Below are positions 1 through 8,371 of a stretch of DNA of 64,000 nt, one piece after another. A model generated the notes under the pieces. That model saw nothing but the letters and a program-made list of their open reading frames with translations. It had not been told where the DNA came from and did no database searches. The stretch is from contig NZ_JACHXW010000021.1 of assembly GCF_014192395.1 (NCBI RefSeq), positions 1 to 64,000 on the forward strand, in the 5' to 3' direction. Positions within the stretch are counted from its first letter, which is position 1; every line of letters starts with the position of its first letter. This stretch comes from Paenibacillus endophyticus (GTDB lineage: Bacteria > Bacillota > Bacilli > Paenibacillales > Paenibacillaceae). Position numbers and translations under genes: made by a program.

Positions 1-32
1 AATGCCTTGTCGAATTTCTTCCGTTGTCCCAT
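1..32 (-). CDS. Transposase OrfA, N-terminal 10 codons (partial)
   Basis: The minus strand reads ATG at 32 followed by codons for MGQRKKFDKA, then leaves the window. A GGAGGGG ribosome site lies 6-8 bases upstream. The MGQRKKF-type start is typical of the small helix-turn-helix OrfA proteins of IS3-family elements, and the gene sits inside what looks like an IS3 terminal repeat. Ten residues are too few for a firm identification; the call rests on the match of position, ribosome site and terminus. Confidence 0.5.
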   Translation of the reverse strand, partial: MGQRKKFDKA

Positions 33-95
33 ATGAACCCCTCCATGATTTATTATAGAGGTTTTCTTCGTGTCCATCTATTCGGGGCAAGGTCA
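1..95 (-). mobile_element. End of an IS3-family-like insertion sequence (partial)
   Basis: Read on the minus strand, the sequence from position 95 begins TGACCTTGCCCCGAATAG and continues ATGGACAC. This matches the style of terminal inverted repeats of IS3-family elements (IS150-like group). About 60 bases further in, a strong ribosome site (GGAGGGG) and an ATG open a transposase-like reading frame that runs off the left edge. The element boundary at 95 coincides with the point where a foreign reading frame (98-589) suddenly becomes open, as expected if the insertion cut that gene. Only one end is visible, so the family, the other repeat and any target duplication cannot be confirmed. Confidence 0.6.
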
Positions 96-97
96 AT

Positions 98-589
98 CCT
101 TATATAAAATCACTACAAAACGGAGAAATCCACCCTGACCGTAAACCTAATATTCTTCCATGGATTAAGGAGAGCTCGAATGCATTTTTTATAAGAATTA
201 ATACGTCTGACGAAGTTCCCTCCTATCTGTTTGATCCGATTGCTTATGCTTCGGGGGTATTCAAAGATGAAGGAGGTATCTACTATGGAGTAGGTAGGAA
301 AATGGATACCATTCAAATTAAGAAAACAAAGACCAAATATGCTAATCCAAGCGAGTTTTTCCGCCAGCCCAAAAATACAGAATACATCCCACTAGGATTT
401 ACAGATGAAAGAGAGAGGGATCTAGCTGCTTTGCTTGTTCAAGATCTACGAGACATTGGAATTACATTCGGAACTCATACAGCGCAGCCCTATCCATTCC
501 ATATGCTGCGGTCATTGAAAAAGTATATGAACCAAACAGCATATACACAATGGGAAATAGAGCCGGAGTTTTCGGAAGGGAATGAGTAA
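98..589 (+). pseudogene. C-terminal remnant of a PIWI-RE-like protein (RNaseH-fold end), truncated by the IS
   Basis: An open frame runs without a stop from the IS boundary to 589 and encodes about 163 residues. Its first in-frame ATG (302) lies in the middle of conserved-looking sequence with no ribosome site, so the true start has been lost to the insertion. Recognisable pieces are NILPWIKESSNAFFIR, an EVPSYL segment, GGIYYGVGRKMDTIQ, EYIPLGF and a C-terminal PYPFHMLRSLKKYM. From memory this order (R-x-R/EVP strand, 'IYYSVGRK', 'PLHMA..L..Y') resembles the RNaseH/PIWI-like C-terminal domain of prokaryotic PIWI-RE proteins, which belong to defence islands. The identification is by pattern only. 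Without the MID and N-terminal parts it cannot act as an intact PIWI-RE nuclease. It precedes an McrBC module, consistent with an eroding defence island. Confidence 0.5.
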
Positions 590-655
590 ATGGTGGGCAT
601 CATCAAGCAAGAGTTTCAGTTATAGTGAGAAATTATTTAGACATGGGGGAGTTAA

Positions 656-1957
656 ATGAATATAAGTCATGCACTCAAGTCACTTGCTCTGAAACGCCCC
701 ATCTTCCATAACGAGGCTGATTTCCAGCACGCATTGGCATGGGAGCTTAAAGAGATTTACAACTGTAAAGTTAGGTTAGAACAGAGAATAGATATCGATT
801 CGGGTCGTCGAACCTATTTGGATATCTTGTTGGAGATGGATGGTCGAAGAATTGCGATTGAACTGAAATACAAAATGCGAGCTGTTGAATACACATTTGA
901 GGGAGAATCCTTCTCTCTGTTGAATCAAGGGGCTCAAGATATTGGTCGCTACGATATATTGAAAGACTTGCAACGGCTGGAACGGATGGTTGAACAGAAA
1001 TGGGTTGACGAAGGATATCTGATCTACCTTACGAATGATTCTTCTTATTTTTTGGACCCGGGAATTGAGAAATTGACAGTTGATCGGGATTTTCGTGTTC
1101 ATGAAGGACGCCGAATAATGGGGTCGTTGAGTTGGAGTGATAAAACGGGAACAGGCACGATGAAGGGGAGGGAAGAATCGATTGTCATAAACGGATCATA
1201 TATTATGAGCTGGGGAGCATACAGTCGATTAAACGACTTATCTATGGGAACGATACGTTCTCTTATCATTCCTGTTACGGAAGAAAGTCTAAAGCGTACA
1301 AAAGAGGTTGATCCACAACCGAAACCGGAGCTTGTTAATACGTTGGCAGTCAATGAGAACCCAGTTATGATTGAATCAATGTTGCAATTAATCCCGAATA
1401 TCCCAATCTCTCAAGCCGACGTAAGGGATAAGTTGAATGCTAACCTATTGGCAGCAGGATATAGAACTCAAATAAATCGCGACGTTGGAAAGTCGAAAGT
1501 CGATATTTGGACAGAGAATGGGAACGCTCAGTACGCTATAGAAGTTCGTTACAAAACAGCGGAGCTTAACACTATATTCAGTGGTCAGTCAGTCCATTTG
1601 AAAAGACATGCGGCACAAGATATTTCTCGTTATGATTTTCTCAAAGATGTTGAAAAGCTAGAAATGGTAGTAGCCCAACGTCCAGGTGCGAAGGGGTATG
1701 CTATCCTGTTAACGAATGATCGCAATTATTGGGAGAAGTCAAAAAGGTTATCTTCTGTAGATGAAGACTTTCGAATTCATCAAGGCCGAATCATACATGG
1801 ACAGCTTAGCTGGAAGAATGCATCCGGCGGTACCATACATAACCGTGAAGAGAAGATCATGATTAATGGTCACTATCGGCTAGATTGGAAGCCTTTCAAA
1901 ATACTCGGCTCCAAGAAGAATGAGCTCTTTCAAATGTTAATCATTGATGTAAAATAA
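656..1957 (+). CDS. Tandem PD-(D/E)XK nuclease-like protein upstream of mcrBC
   Basis: This 433-residue protein is built from two related halves (about residues 18-190 and 250-433), a clear internal duplication. Each half has a helical entry, a strand with an acidic residue, then a nuclease-like core. Copy 1 has YLDILLEMDG..IAIELKYK and copy 2 has KVDIWTENGN..AIEVRYK, followed in both by AQDI(G/S)RYD(I/F)LKD and by (Y/A)LTND. Copy 1 keeps the D..ExK pattern of PD-(D/E)XK nucleases. Copy 2 has ExR where the catalytic lysine is expected, so it may be a non-cutting, structural or DNA-recognising copy. A GGGGGAG-type ribosome site lies just before the ATG. The stop is 7 bases from the McrB-like gene, so the two are probably co-transcribed, and a role as an accessory nuclease or specificity subunit of the restriction module is inferred. 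I do not recognise a named family. Confidence 0.7.
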   Translation: MNISHALKSLALKRPIFHNEADFQHALAWELKEIYNCKVRLEQRIDIDSGRRTYLDILLEMDGRRIAIELKYKMRAVEYTFEGESFSLLNQGAQDIGRYDILKDLQRLERMVEQKWVDEGYLIYLTNDSSYFLDPGIEKLTVDRDFRVHEGRRIMGSLSWSDKTGTGTMKGREESIVINGSYIMSWGAYSRLNDLSMGTIRSLIIPVTEESLKRTKEVDPQPKPELVNTLAVNENPVMIESMLQLIPNIPISQADVRDKLNANLLAAGYRTQINRDVGKSKVDIWTENGNAQYAIEVRYKTAELNTIFSGQSVHLKRHAAQDISRYDFLKDVEKLEMVVAQRPGAKGYAILLTNDRNYWEKSKRLSSVDEDFRIHQGRIIHGQLSWKNASGGTIHNREEKIMINGHYRLDWKPFKILGSKKNELFQMLIIDVK

Positions 1958-1964
1958 CTAAGGA

Positions 1965-4586
1965 GTGAATATTATCGAGTCAGAAATGATAATTCAACGT
2001 GCCAAAGAGAGTATTGCGAACCGCAGTTATATATCTGGAAAAGAAACGCGTTATTATATCTTAACGATTAATCTGGATAGGCCGAACTATCAGGTGAAAG
2101 TACTGGATAATTACGAGGAAATTGCGGCAACTTCAATTGAGAGAGGATTGGGTGCTGCCAAAAAAGAGGGCATCCGCTTGCTGCTTAAGCATCTACCGAC
2201 AGTGGACTTAGACGAAATGACCATGGTTCATTACAAAGATGACCGACCTAATGGGGTAGTATGGCAAAAGGATAGCTATAAAGTGGTAAAACATTTGTTA
2301 GAGATAGAACGCAATAGTACGGCTATTCATTTGAATGCTACATTTTTAGACGACTCCTTAAGAAGATTCGATGCGTACAGGGCAAATCACGAAAAAGAAT
2401 ATCAAGCGAATGAGCGAGGGTTCAAAGATGAAATCGCAGCAGAAATTGGCCAAATTTTTGTCGAGTTGAACACGAAACCGCAATTTGCGATTGATCTATT
2501 GATTCTTTTGTTATCCGGCAGTGATGACAGTGGGCGTACCCGAAAGCATTTGCAGCGATTGTTTAAAGGCATTGTCTGGGTAGAAGATTTTCTTGTTTTC
2601 TTGCGTCATGCGGAACTGCCTGTCATCTGCAGCTTTATAGGTGAATTATTTGATGAAGGCATTACGGAAGCTATACGAGTTAGCCTCAGCGAGCACTATC
2701 AGTCTCTGTTTAATACGGGCAAATTCAATGATACTAAGAAAAAAATTGAAAGTCCCGTCCACCTCTTGGCTATGCTGCTTGCATCATACAGTCCAGATGA
2801 GTATGTGTGGTATAAACCTGACAGTTTTGGGCCTTATGTGGATAAGCTCGGCCTTATTGCTCCGCACGATCCTGTGGAGCGGTATACGCTATACAATCAG
2901 ACGGCCCACTTGGTTCTTGAACGTGCGAGGAAGAACGGCCATAACGTTCAAGACTTAAACGATGCCTACCATGTGGTATATTTGGCTCAACAATTTGCGG
3001 AAGAAACAGGAGGCGGATTAATAACTATGACAGCAAGTCAACCGATTAATAAAATTCTATATGGTCCTCCGGGTACAGGGAAAACATACAACGCTATATA
3101 TGAGGCGTTATCCATTCTGGATCCCTCATTTGATCCTGATTTGCAAGAAAATCCTCTTCGTCGTGACGAGGCGGTAGAACTGTTCAACCGGCATGTGGAC
3201 AGCAATCATATTACCTTCTGCACCTTTCACCAATCGTTCAGTTATGAGGAGTTTGTGGAAGGAATTCGGTTCAGTGAAGAAAAAAAGCACTACGAGGTTC
3301 AGGACGGCGTATTCAAACGGCTATGTAACGCTGCACGGGCAGTTTCGGCGGAACGACGAGAAACCTATGATTTCGACCCTCAAAAAACACAATTTTTCAA
3401 AATGTCCCTTGGAAATACGAATAATATTGAAGAAGATGAGGTTTATGACTATTGTATCTCGAACAATGTCATTGCGCTTGGCTGGGGAGATGACGTTGAC
3501 TTCTCTGACTGTCAAGATAAACAAGATATTCGCGATGAATATGCATCTCAGCTTCCGAATGACAATTCTTATGGGGCAGAATTTGTAGAGCGGTTCAAGC
3601 ATTGGATGCGGGTCGGTGATATTGTTGTTATATCCCATGGGAATAAAAAAGCCAGAGCGATCGGGAAAATTACGAGTAATTATTTCTATCAATCGGATAC
3701 TTCGATTTCGTATTATCAGTTTCGTAGTGTTCAATGGCTGTATGAAGATAATGAGGCTATGCTGCCTGTACAAAGTATTTTACGCGAGAAGGTATTCTCT
3801 CAGCAAACGATCTATATGCTGAAGAACAGTGAGCTGAACCTCGAAAGCATTCAGGAATTAATTGTCGGAGATCTAGATGATAGCGGCCAGGAACAGCAAT
3901 ATGTATTGATTATCGACGAAATCAATCGCGGAAATATTTCAAAGATTTTTGGCGAATTAATTACCTTAATTGAAGCAGATAAGCGAATGGGCCAGAGAAA
4001 TGAACTCTCCGTCACGCTGCCTTACTCCGGCGATCGTCTGCGTGTTCCTTCCAATGTCCATATTATTGGGACCATGAATACGGCAGATCGTTCAATTGCT
4101 TTGCTCGATACCGCACTCAGGAGACGTTTCGAATTTATGGAAATGCTGCCTGACTACACTTTGCTGCCAACAGACGTGCAAGGGGTGAATATTAGTCTCC
4201 TTCTTGAAACGATCAATCAGCGTATCGCATATTTGTATGATCGCGATCATGTGATTGGACATGCTTACTTCGTAATGGACAAACCTGACCTCGAAGACTA
4301 TACAGCAGTTATGAATAACAAGATCATTCCGCTCCTTCAGGAATATTTCTATGATGATTGGGAACAAATCGAGCTCGTACTAGGCGGAGCAGGTAGCTTT
4401 GGCGATACATCCTATTTTCTTAATAAAGAAACGGTGCAAGCGAATCTTTTGTTTGCTAGGGGGAGAACGACGTCACTTGAGCCACACAAGACTAGCTATA
4501 TCGTCCAGCCGCGGCCGACGTTGAAAGCGTTCAAGCGCGTATATGATCGAATGTCTAACTTGGTGGATTCTGGTATTCAGGTATGA
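1965..4586 (+). CDS. mcrB: McrB-like AAA+ restriction ATPase/GTPase with internal EVE-like domain
   Basis: The motor subunit of a modification-dependent (type IV) McrBC-type restriction system, predicted to translocate DNA using GTP or ATP and recruit the McrC nuclease. The first ~360 residues are an unassigned helical region that may recognise DNA. Walker A is GPPGTGKT near residue 367. Walker B with the McrB-type signature is LIIDEINRGN near residue 648. The GTMNTADRS motif typical of McrB lies near 702, followed by ALRRRFEF. Between Walker A and B, residues ~476-605 form an EVE/PUA-like insert (FFKMSLGN, ALGWGDD, GDIVVISHGNKKARAIGKI), a fold known to bind modified bases. The start is uncertain: the GTG at 1965 touches the AAGGAG ribosome site, so translation may begin at ATT 1971 or ATG 1986. 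The 3' end overlaps mcrC by 4 bases. Confidence 0.85.
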   Translation: MNIIESEMIIQRAKESIANRSYISGKETRYYILTINLDRPNYQVKVLDNYEEIAATSIERGLGAAKKEGIRLLLKHLPTVDLDEMTMVHYKDDRPNGVVWQKDSYKVVKHLLEIERNSTAIHLNATFLDDSLRRFDAYRANHEKEYQANERGFKDEIAAEIGQIFVELNTKPQFAIDLLILLLSGSDDSGRTRKHLQRLFKGIVWVEDFLVFLRHAELPVICSFIGELFDEGITEAIRVSLSEHYQSLFNTGKFNDTKKKIESPVHLLAMLLASYSPDEYVWYKPDSFGPYVDKLGLIAPHDPVERYTLYNQTAHLVLERARKNGHNVQDLNDAYHVVYLAQQFAEETGGGLITMTASQPINKILYGPPGTGKTYNAIYEALSILDPSFDPDLQENPLRRDEAVELFNRHVDSNHITFCTFHQSFSYEEFVEGIRFSEEKKHYEVQDGVFKRLCNAARAVSAERRETYDFDPQKTQFFKMSLGNTNNIEEDEVYDYCISNNVIALGWGDDVDFSDCQDKQDIRDEYASQLPNDNSYGAEFVERFKHWMRVGDIVVISHGNKKARAIGKITSNYFYQSDTSISYYQFRSVQWLYEDNEAMLPVQSILREKVFSQQTIYMLKNSELNLESIQELIVGDLDDSGQEQQYVLIIDEINRGNISKIFGELITLIEADKRMGQRNELSVTLPYSGDRLRVPSNVHIIGTMNTADRSIALLDTALRRRFEFMEMLPDYTLLPTDVQGVNISLLLETINQRIAYLYDRDHVIGHAYFVMDKPDLEDYTAVMNNKIIPLLQEYFYDDWEQIELVLGGAGSFGDTSYFLNKETVQANLLFARGRTTSLEPHKTSYIVQPRPTLKAFKRVYDRMSNLVDSGIQV

Positions 4587-5842
4587 AGCATATCGTCGTA
4601 ACTGAATGTTTCGACTCCATTCCGATTTCTGATATCATGTCCAAGGGATGTCTGACAGCAGTCGAGGCTGATGAACTCGTTGGTTATGTGCGAAAGCATC
4701 GGCTGGATGGGGACAATATCATTGTTTCCCGACAAGAAATTGTTTTCATCAATTACGTAGGGTTTATACAGCTACGTTCTTGTTCAATTGAGATATTGCC
4801 AAAGGTCAGTGGAAATGATCCGGTGCAGTCGAGAAGGGTGCTGTTGCGTATGCTGCAGCGCTCTGGTTTTTTGGATATCCACGAAAGTCAAATTAGTCGC
4901 CTGACGATCGAGAAGATGAATCTCTTCGAAATTATCGCTTATCTATTTACGTCGAAATTGTCAGTTGAACTGCGTAAAGGACTAGTAAGGTCCTATAGGC
5001 GAGAACATGGAGATTTACAGTTGGTTAAAGGAAAGATAGACATCCAGCGCCAGGTTCGACGAGAATCTATGATGCAACCAGGGGTTAGTTGTGTCTACGA
5101 TGAATTCGAAGTCAACAATCCACTCAATCAAGTTTTAAAGGCTGGATTACAAATCGTCAGATCACGAAGCATGAATTCATCAACAAAAAAGAAAGCGATG
5201 AGCAGCCTTACGATCATGGATGAAGTGGATTCAGTTCTAATTGCAATAGAGCAACTAGACCTAATCGGATTTGATCGTACTAATCGCAGGTATCAGCACA
5301 GTTTTCAGCTTGCAAAACTTTTGATTAACCGATCCTCTCCGTTATTTTCACAGGGAGGCAGCACTAATAGTTCGATTTTATTCAAAATGAATGAGTTGTT
5401 CGAGGCTTACATGGCCTATTTGGTTCGTAAGAACTGGCATGATGTCACGGTACATGACCGAAGCTGCAAGCTGCTGATCAAGGAAGGCTCCGAAAGAGGT
5501 GTCTTTCAACTTGAACCGGATATTCTGGTCATTAATCGGCAAGGGAAACAAATCATTATTGATACGAAGTGGAAAATGATTCATTCAGATCGTTCCAGAC
5601 ATGGCGTGAAACGCGAAGATTTCTTCCAAATGTACGCATACTTGACCCGTTATAAAGATGTAAGTGAAGTCGTACTTCTTTATCCCTATCATGAGGGAAT
5701 AAATGCAAGCGGCGTGCAATTGGAGTCATGGTATTTGGAAGGGGAACCGGGAAAGAAGTTGAAGGTCTATTCTATTCATTATGAGGATGAGCAATCAGCT
5801 GAGGAAGAGTTAAAAGGAATGATCGATTCGATCAAAATGTGA
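4583..5842 (+). CDS. mcrC: McrC, nuclease subunit of the 5-methylcytosine restriction system
   Basis: This 419-residue protein is about the usual length for McrC. The N-terminal half carries the McrC-type opening (FINYVGFIQL, IEILPKVS) and the C-terminal part a PD-(D/E)XK nuclease core. LEPDILVINRQG supplies the metal-binding Asp and IIIDTKWK supplies the D-x-K pair, followed by a DFFQMYAYL helix. It overlaps the McrB-like gene by ATGA, a coupling typical of mcrBC operons. McrC is known to cut DNA when McrB has loaded at modified sites. A terminator-like hairpin directly follows, so the module is likely 656-5842. Confidence 0.9.
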   Translation: MKHIVVTECFDSIPISDIMSKGCLTAVEADELVGYVRKHRLDGDNIIVSRQEIVFINYVGFIQLRSCSIEILPKVSGNDPVQSRRVLLRMLQRSGFLDIHESQISRLTIEKMNLFEIIAYLFTSKLSVELRKGLVRSYRREHGDLQLVKGKIDIQRQVRRESMMQPGVSCVYDEFEVNNPLNQVLKAGLQIVRSRSMNSSTKKKAMSSLTIMDEVDSVLIAIEQLDLIGFDRTNRRYQHSFQLAKLLINRSSPLFSQGGSTNSSILFKMNELFEAYMAYLVRKNWHDVTVHDRSCKLLIKEGSERGVFQLEPDILVINRQGKQIIIDTKWKMIHSDRSRHGVKREDFFQMYAYLTRYKDVSEVVLLYPYHEGINASGVQLESWYLEGEPGKKLKVYSIHYEDEQSAEEELKGMIDSIKM

Positions 5843-5865
5843 GAACATTCTATTATATTTGTTCA

Positions 5866-5896
5866 GGCGCCTCTAATTGTTAGGGGTGCCTTTATT
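5866..5896 (+). terminator. Intrinsic terminator after mcrC
   Basis: GGCGCCTCT at 5866-5874 pairs with AGGGGTGCC at 5882-5890 (two G-T wobbles) around a 7-base loop and is followed by TTTATTTG. It lies 24 bases past the mcrC stop and separates this module from the next cassette. Confidence 0.75.
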
Positions 5897-6048
5897 TGTT
5901 TGATGTGCTCGCTAAGAGAAATACGAATAACAGATGGTAATTAAACAATCTGAAAATGATATAGAACATATGTTTTATGACATGGAGTTGTCGAGTGAAC
6001 ATAGTATTATTCTCATATTAACCTGTGAAAGTCTAAAGGAGAAATTAG

Positions 6049-7356
6049 ATGGCTGCGAAAGCGACGGAAAGCAAAGACGCATTATTGGATCAAGAAACGT
6101 GGATTGAGATGCTGTATCAATTGTTGAATGATATTGAAATACGTAAAATTGCGACGGTGGTACAACCGAAAATACAAGGTTTTACGACTAAAAATACGGT
6201 GAAAGCTCATCCGAAGCTGCTCCGTAAAAAAACGATAGAGCAGCTAAGGCAAAATAAAAACATTATGAATTGGATGAAGAAATGGTACGAGCCGACTGTT
6301 TCTAAAGTGAAAGAATCCAATATAGAGTTTGAGCAATTCTGCCATAAGATTAAATTCGGCGAAGGCGTTACACCCGCTGAATCCGTTGCGTTAACGGGTA
6401 TTTTGTATCCTGAAATGTTCAATGCACATAAAGACAGCATACAGAAAAATTTGTCGGCCTCTAAGCATCCATTAGAAAATTTGAGCATTAAAAAGCTTAC
6501 ACTGAAGAAAGAGCTGCAGGTTAAAGCGCTGGCATGGGAGGATTCTATGTCTGCGGAAAGCTACAGTATGTTGATAGAGAAGCTTCTGCAATCCCTTCCA
6601 GTCATCGAAGGCAGCGTCAAAGAATGGATCCAGAAAAAGCAAGCAGTTGAAATGGGTGAATTGGCTTATGTCGCTTCTACTCGAATGGACGAAATAAGCA
6701 AGTGGCCTGAAGGTGAAAAGGCAGCTTTTCTACAAATGGCCTTCCATGACAGTCAGAAAGTGCTATGGAAGATGATAGACGATCTTCTCAAAGAAAAGAA
6801 TGAGCAGGATAAGGAAGATAAGGCAAAGGGGAGAAGGTTAAAAAAGCTTGAGAAGCAGAGTGCAGAAAGAGAAGAATTAGAGGCGGTGCGGAAGGCACAG
6901 GCTGTGGAGCAAGAAAAGAAATTGTTGGATAATAACCAGCACTATGAGAGAACAATTGCTGAGCTTCAGGCGGAGATCAACGCCCTCAAACAATGGCAAG
7001 CTTTAGAAGAGGAAGCCGCGGCTGCACTTGTTCAGGAAGTGCCTCTTCTGCTCACAGAGAGTGATTTTATACTATTAACCCGTTTTAATCCAGAAGAATT
7101 TGCAGGCATGATTCCCATAAATCAGATCTTTTCGGTTGAGAATATTGAACGTTTACATGGCGCACAGCTTATGCCAGGCACTCAATACTTGTTTATCCAT
7201 TCCGATCGGTTTTCGACAAAAGAACAATTTGAGCTGGATGAGTTCGCTGCAATGTTTCAGATTCCTTACAAATCCGTGAGCGGAGACTTCTCAGCGGTAA
7301 CGAGGCAGTTAATTTATTATCTAGAAGGAGCTATTTTACATGAAATTAACCCGTGA
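6049..7356 (+). CDS. Coiled-coil protein of a second McrBC-like cassette
   Basis: I do not recognise this 435-residue protein by name. Residues ~1-220 look globular and helical. Residues ~245-325 form a long charged coiled coil (KEKNEQDKEDKAKGRRLKKL, AEREELEAVRKAQAVEQEKK), and residues ~340-435 are a mixed alpha/beta tail (LFIHSDRF, QLIYYLEGAIL). A GGAG ribosome site (AAAGGAG) precedes the ATG. It opens a four-gene cassette whose members overlap by 4-17 bases, so the products are almost certainly made together. Coiled-coil partners are known for some McrBC-derived systems (CoCoNuT-type), and a scaffold or sensor role for the neighbouring ATPase and nuclease is inferred. Whether it belongs to that group needs a profile search. 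Confidence 0.6.
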   Translation: MAAKATESKDALLDQETWIEMLYQLLNDIEIRKIATVVQPKIQGFTTKNTVKAHPKLLRKKTIEQLRQNKNIMNWMKKWYEPTVSKVKESNIEFEQFCHKIKFGEGVTPAESVALTGILYPEMFNAHKDSIQKNLSASKHPLENLSIKKLTLKKELQVKALAWEDSMSAESYSMLIEKLLQSLPVIEGSVKEWIQKKQAVEMGELAYVASTRMDEISKWPEGEKAAFLQMAFHDSQKVLWKMIDDLLKEKNEQDKEDKAKGRRLKKLEKQSAEREELEAVRKAQAVEQEKKLLDNNQHYERTIAELQAEINALKQWQALEEEAAAALVQEVPLLLTESDFILLTRFNPEEFAGMIPINQIFSVENIERLHGAQLMPGTQYLFIHSDRFSTKEQFELDEFAAMFQIPYKSVSGDFSAVTRQLIYYLEGAILHEINP

Positions 7357-8371
7357 ACTAACTAATGATATTGAGACGCGTCTGAAGAAAGCTGTATTTG
7401 TTGGGAGATTAACCACAGATGAAGAACTTACTTATTCAATGCTCGAGCCGGTTAAGGAAGATAATCAGGAATTTATCGTTTTTCATATTAAATGCTTATC
7501 GGATATTCCGGATGAACTTGCCCAATATTTTTTATATCAGAACAGAATCTTTCGTGGCAGCACGCGCAGCGCAAATAATATACAGAAGATCAAATGGCAA
7601 CTGGATCCGAATTTTGACAAGCTGAGGCCAGAAGATCAAAGGAACGTATTGCAGCAGCAGCTTGAAAACAAATTAGTATTGTTCTCCTTGTATGCAAACA
7701 ACGCGAACCTATTTCTGGACATTATAAAAATAGAAGACACTAAAGACCATGGTTTTGAAGAAAAATATGAAATCATCCCAGGTCCTCAGTTGAATATGAA
7801 AGAGCGTAGAGGAGAATTTGAGGATCGAATGAAGCAGGGCCGACCTTTTGTTCTACCGCATCATCCGGATTTATTCCTTTCTTCAAGGCTTGTTTACTTC
7901 GATAAGGTTTTGTATAGCCAGTTAAAGCTGAAGACGTCTGGCAATGCTGCGACATACTACCTTCAGGAGCAAGAAGAAGTTCGCTGTATGGAGATTGATT
8001 CTGATTTTTTTGACAACATCAAGCTGAGGCATGGCGATCATATTTATGTTGTCGCTTCAACCGTTTACCACAGAATGATAAACAATCTGAGAGCGGAAGG
8101 CTTTTCTTTGCAAGAATCGAAGGCTCGGCAAGACGAACGGAATAGAAAGAATTCGCTCGTTAAAACCGCCGTGGCAGCAATTAGCCAGAATGACGAGCAG
8201 CCCATTCCGCTTATTGCGAGTGAAGAGACATTTGCCAAGGAGAAATTAACTGAAGTTGCTGAGGCGGCATTTCTGTCTCTTTTAATGGAAAATGCAGGAG
8301 CAAAGGGCTTGTATTTCGATCAAACGGATATCGTAAATGTTCATATACCAGCATCAAAACGAACATGCTGA
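7340..8371 (+). CDS. N-terminal part of a split McrB-like ATPase, or its separate partner
   Basis: This 343-residue protein has no recognisable enzyme motif. It starts 17 bases inside the coiled-coil gene behind an AGAAGGAG ribosome site. Residues ~1-150 and 150-260 look like alpha/beta domains (HGDHIYVV), followed by a charged linker. The C terminus reads DIVNVHIPASKRTC and stops exactly where the next gene begins MLTVIGGMSGTGKS. In related McrB-like ATPases, as I recall them, a 'V.HIA.KTNMLTILGGMSGTGKS'-type stretch is continuous. The two frames therefore probably represent one ~680-residue protein divided either by a frameshift in the AAAA run just upstream or by genuine gene fission with ATGCTGA coupling. 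Confidence 0.6.
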   Translation: MKLTRELTNDIETRLKKAVFVGRLTTDEELTYSMLEPVKEDNQEFIVFHIKCLSDIPDELAQYFLYQNRIFRGSTRSANNIQKIKWQLDPNFDKLRPEDQRNVLQQQLENKLVLFSLYANNANLFLDIIKIEDTKDHGFEEKYEIIPGPQLNMKERRGEFEDRMKQGRPFVLPHHPDLFLSSRLVYFDKVLYSQLKLKTSGNAATYYLQEQEEVRCMEIDSDFFDNIKLRHGDHIYVVASTVYHRMINNLRAEGFSLQESKARQDERNRKNSLVKTAVAAISQNDEQPIPLIASEETFAKEKLTEVAEAAFLSLLMENAGAKGLYFDQTDIVNVHIPASKRTC

